From G963674505 sp964575975 (GTDB lineage Bacteria; Desulfobacterota; Desulfobacteria; Desulfobacterales; SKZT01), in the NCBI GenBank assembly GCA_964575975.1, contig CAZNTU010000134.1:1-15115 (forward strand): a stretch of DNA of 15,115 nucleotides, written 5' to 3'. This document shows, piece by piece, positions 14,150 to 15,115 of the stretch. The position numbers were made by a program, and so were the translations under genes. Every line of letters begins with the position of its first letter. Position 1 is the stretch's first letter. The notes under the pieces were generated by a model, which was not told the origin of the DNA, did no database searches, and saw only the letters and a list, made by a program, of their open reading frames with translations.

Positions 14150-14500
14150 ATGGCGAAAAAAATATTGATCGTCGATGACGATCCCATCATTGTCAAATAT
14201 ATCCGGAATGTAATGGAGGACAACGGCTACGAGACCTGTTCGGCGGGAAACGCGGAGGAGGCCTACGAAATGCTGCAAAAGGAAAAGCCCGACCTGATCA
14301 CGCTCGACTTGGAAATGCCGGGCGAATGGGGGCCGAGGTTCTACCGGAAAATGAGCAAGGAGGACGAATTCAAGGACATACCGGTGATCGTCATCAGCGG
14401 CATGGCGGGAAAGCACGCGGTGAAAAAGGCCGTGGCCTACTTGGCCAAGCCTTTCGATCCCGACAAGCTTCTGGCCATCGTTACGAAAACGATCGGTTAG
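14150..14500 (+). CDS. Single-domain response regulator (CheY/DivK-like receiver)
   Basis: The 116-residue product is one receiver domain with no output domain. It has the acidic pocket D9-D10-D11 (ILIVDDDP), phosphoacceptor D53 (LDLEMPG), S83 in place of the common Thr, and K100 (AKPFDPD). It should be phosphorylated by a histidine kinase that is not in this window and signal through protein contact. The ATG at 14150 has AAAGGAGAGG upstream; the longer frame to 14060 overlaps tmcA and is unsupported. It lies 70 bp after tmcA on the same strand and before the terminator at 14573, so it is probably part of the tmc transcript. Receiver genes also lie near tmc in Desulfovibrio as I recall. Confidence 0.93.
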   Translation: MAKKILIVDDDPIIVKYIRNVMEDNGYETCSAGNAEEAYEMLQKEKPDLITLDLEMPGEWGPRFYRKMSKEDEFKDIPVIVISGMAGKHAVKKAVAYLAKPFDPDKLLAIVTKTIG

Positions 14501-14572
14501 TGGTTGTCCGATGAAGGTCTGAAGCGTTTCGTATTTGACCGGACCCGGGGAGCTTTTGCGACGGAATCCGAA

Positions 14573-14605
14573 GCCGGGGCGCGTTTAAGCGCTTCGGCTT
14601 TTTTT
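14573..14605 (+). terminator. Strong intrinsic terminator of the tmc operon
   Basis: GCCGGGGCGC (14573-14582) pairs with GCGCTTCGGC (14589-14598) around a 6-base loop, with two G-T wobbles, followed by seven T (14599-14605). It lies 72 bp after the response regulator stop and only 15 bp from the end of the convergent M55 gene. Confidence 0.92.
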
Positions 14606-14620
14606 ATCCTTTAGGGAGGG

Positions 14621-15115
14621 TCAAGAAGAAAAACTCGAGTAACGCCTTGAACCCCATTTCAAACCGGTTTTTCCGACCAGGTTGTAGAACCGTAAAAGGC
14701 CGGCCGGTATGAGCCGTTCGATAGCCGGAGCGAGATAACACATGCGAATCAAATCCATGTAGAGGGTATTCATATCGTCGGCTTCCAGAACGATATCCCG
14801 GCCGACTTGGCGAAAGTTCCATCTCTCCGCTATTTTTGCGGCGGCTTTTTTGCCGTCCCGAAAAGTCGCTACGGCCTTGAATGGACCGATGGGGAAGTAA
14901 GGACCGGTTTTCGTGTTTGAGAGAGCGGCTTTCGCGCTTTCGCACAAGCCTCGCCTCCACTTGTCGGAATCGAATGAATCGGGACCGGCCGATTTGTCGA
15001 TGGGAAAAAAATCGATTCCGGATATCGCCCTTTTCGCTTGGCGGCAAGCGACCGGGCAACCGGAGAAAAAAACGGGACGGATTCCGAAGGGGGCGAGCGA
15101 AGCCGAAAAAAGTTC
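14621..15115 (-). CDS. M55-family (D-aminopeptidase-like) protein, C-terminal part (5' end outside window)
   Basis: The frame is open from the right edge to a TGA at 14623-14621, giving about 164 residues. Its pattern matches the C-terminal half of M55 peptidases (DppA-type D-aminopeptidases): 'APFGIRPVFFSGCPVACRQAK' (family: GVPVVLVSGD-x2-C), 'GLCESAKAALSNTKTGPYFPIGPFK', 'VATFRDGKKAAAKIAERW', and 'GRDIVLEADDMNTLYMDLIRM'. The VSGD Asp appears as Gly-Cys here. The zinc-binding N-terminal part is off-window, so activity cannot be judged. M55 enzymes are zinc-dependent and cut peptides with D-amino acids. The family call is from recalled pattern, moderately firm. It is convergent with the tmc operon. 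Confidence 0.7.
   Translation of the reverse strand, partial: ELFSASLAPFGIRPVFFSGCPVACRQAKRAISGIDFFPIDKSAGPDSFDSDKWRRGLCESAKAALSNTKTGPYFPIGPFKAVATFRDGKKAAAKIAERWNFRQVGRDIVLEADDMNTLYMDLIRMCYLAPAIERLIPAGLLRFYNLVGKTGLKWGSRRYSSFSS

Noticed and set aside
14604..15059. A 151-codon - strand frame at the right edge
   Set aside because: The neighbouring frame on the same strand is open to the window edge and matches the M55 C-terminal pattern; this one is Arg/Ser-rich shadow.
1..15115. Mobile elements, CRISPR, tRNA or rRNA genes
   Set aside because: I looked for spaced direct repeats, terminal inverted repeats, transposase motifs and tRNA-like cloverleafs and saw none; the Rpn-like fragment alone does not show an element.

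Overview
The window looks like chromosomal DNA of a sulfate-reducing deltaproteobacterium (Desulfobacterota). The main reason is a complete four-gene tmc operon on the right: a tetraheme class III cytochrome, an HdrD-like iron-sulfur protein, a NarI-like cytochrome b subunit and a Trp-rich repeat protein. Together these form the Tmc transmembrane redox complex of sulfate reducers. The rest is ordinary chromosomal content (rplM-rpsI, pepA) mixed with signalling and proteolysis genes. I see no insertion sequence, phage genes, tRNA, rRNA or CRISPR array. I cannot name the genus.

Layout from left to right. (1) 1-333, + strand: the 3' end of an Rpn/DUF4351-type protein that begins outside the window. 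(2) 2592 down to 381, - strand: a tight cluster of a CYTH-domain protein (class IV adenylate cyclase-like), an endonuclease/exonuclease/phosphatase-fold enzyme, and a short QueG-like double [4Fe-4S] protein. (3) 2705-3746, + strand: a promoter, rplM (L13), rpsI (S9) and a clear intrinsic terminator. (4) 8985 down to 3775, - strand: a five-gene run of an HD-domain phosphohydrolase, pepA, a small membrane-anchored unknown, a zinc-ribbon rhomboid protease, and an FHA-GAF-class III adenylate cyclase. (5) 9704 down to 9084, - strand: a membrane-anchored protein with a Glu/Ala-rich tail, followed by its own terminator. (6) 9705-10155: an AT-rich divergent intergenic region. (7) 10156-14605, + strand: tmcD-tmcC-tmcB-tmcA, then a lone receiver-domain response regulator and a strong terminator. 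(8) 15115 down to 14621, - strand: the C-terminal part of an M55 (D-aminopeptidase) family protein that continues past the right edge.

How the parts may work together. In the family model, TmcA takes electrons from the periplasmic type I cytochrome c3, TmcC carries them across the membrane, and TmcB with TmcD sits on the cytoplasmic side and feeds reductive sulfur metabolism. The receiver protein after tmcA may regulate or be co-expressed with the complex. The two nucleotide-cyclase-type proteins (CYTH and FHA-GAF-class III), on opposite sides of rplM-rpsI, suggest that cyclic nucleotide signalling could be present, but the CYTH protein could equally be a triphosphatase. I found no clearly new system. 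The most unusual points are the D-C-B-A order of the tmc operon, the ten-repeat TmcD, the Lys/Ser selector pair of the class III cyclase, and a QueG relative that seems to lack the usual catalytic segment.
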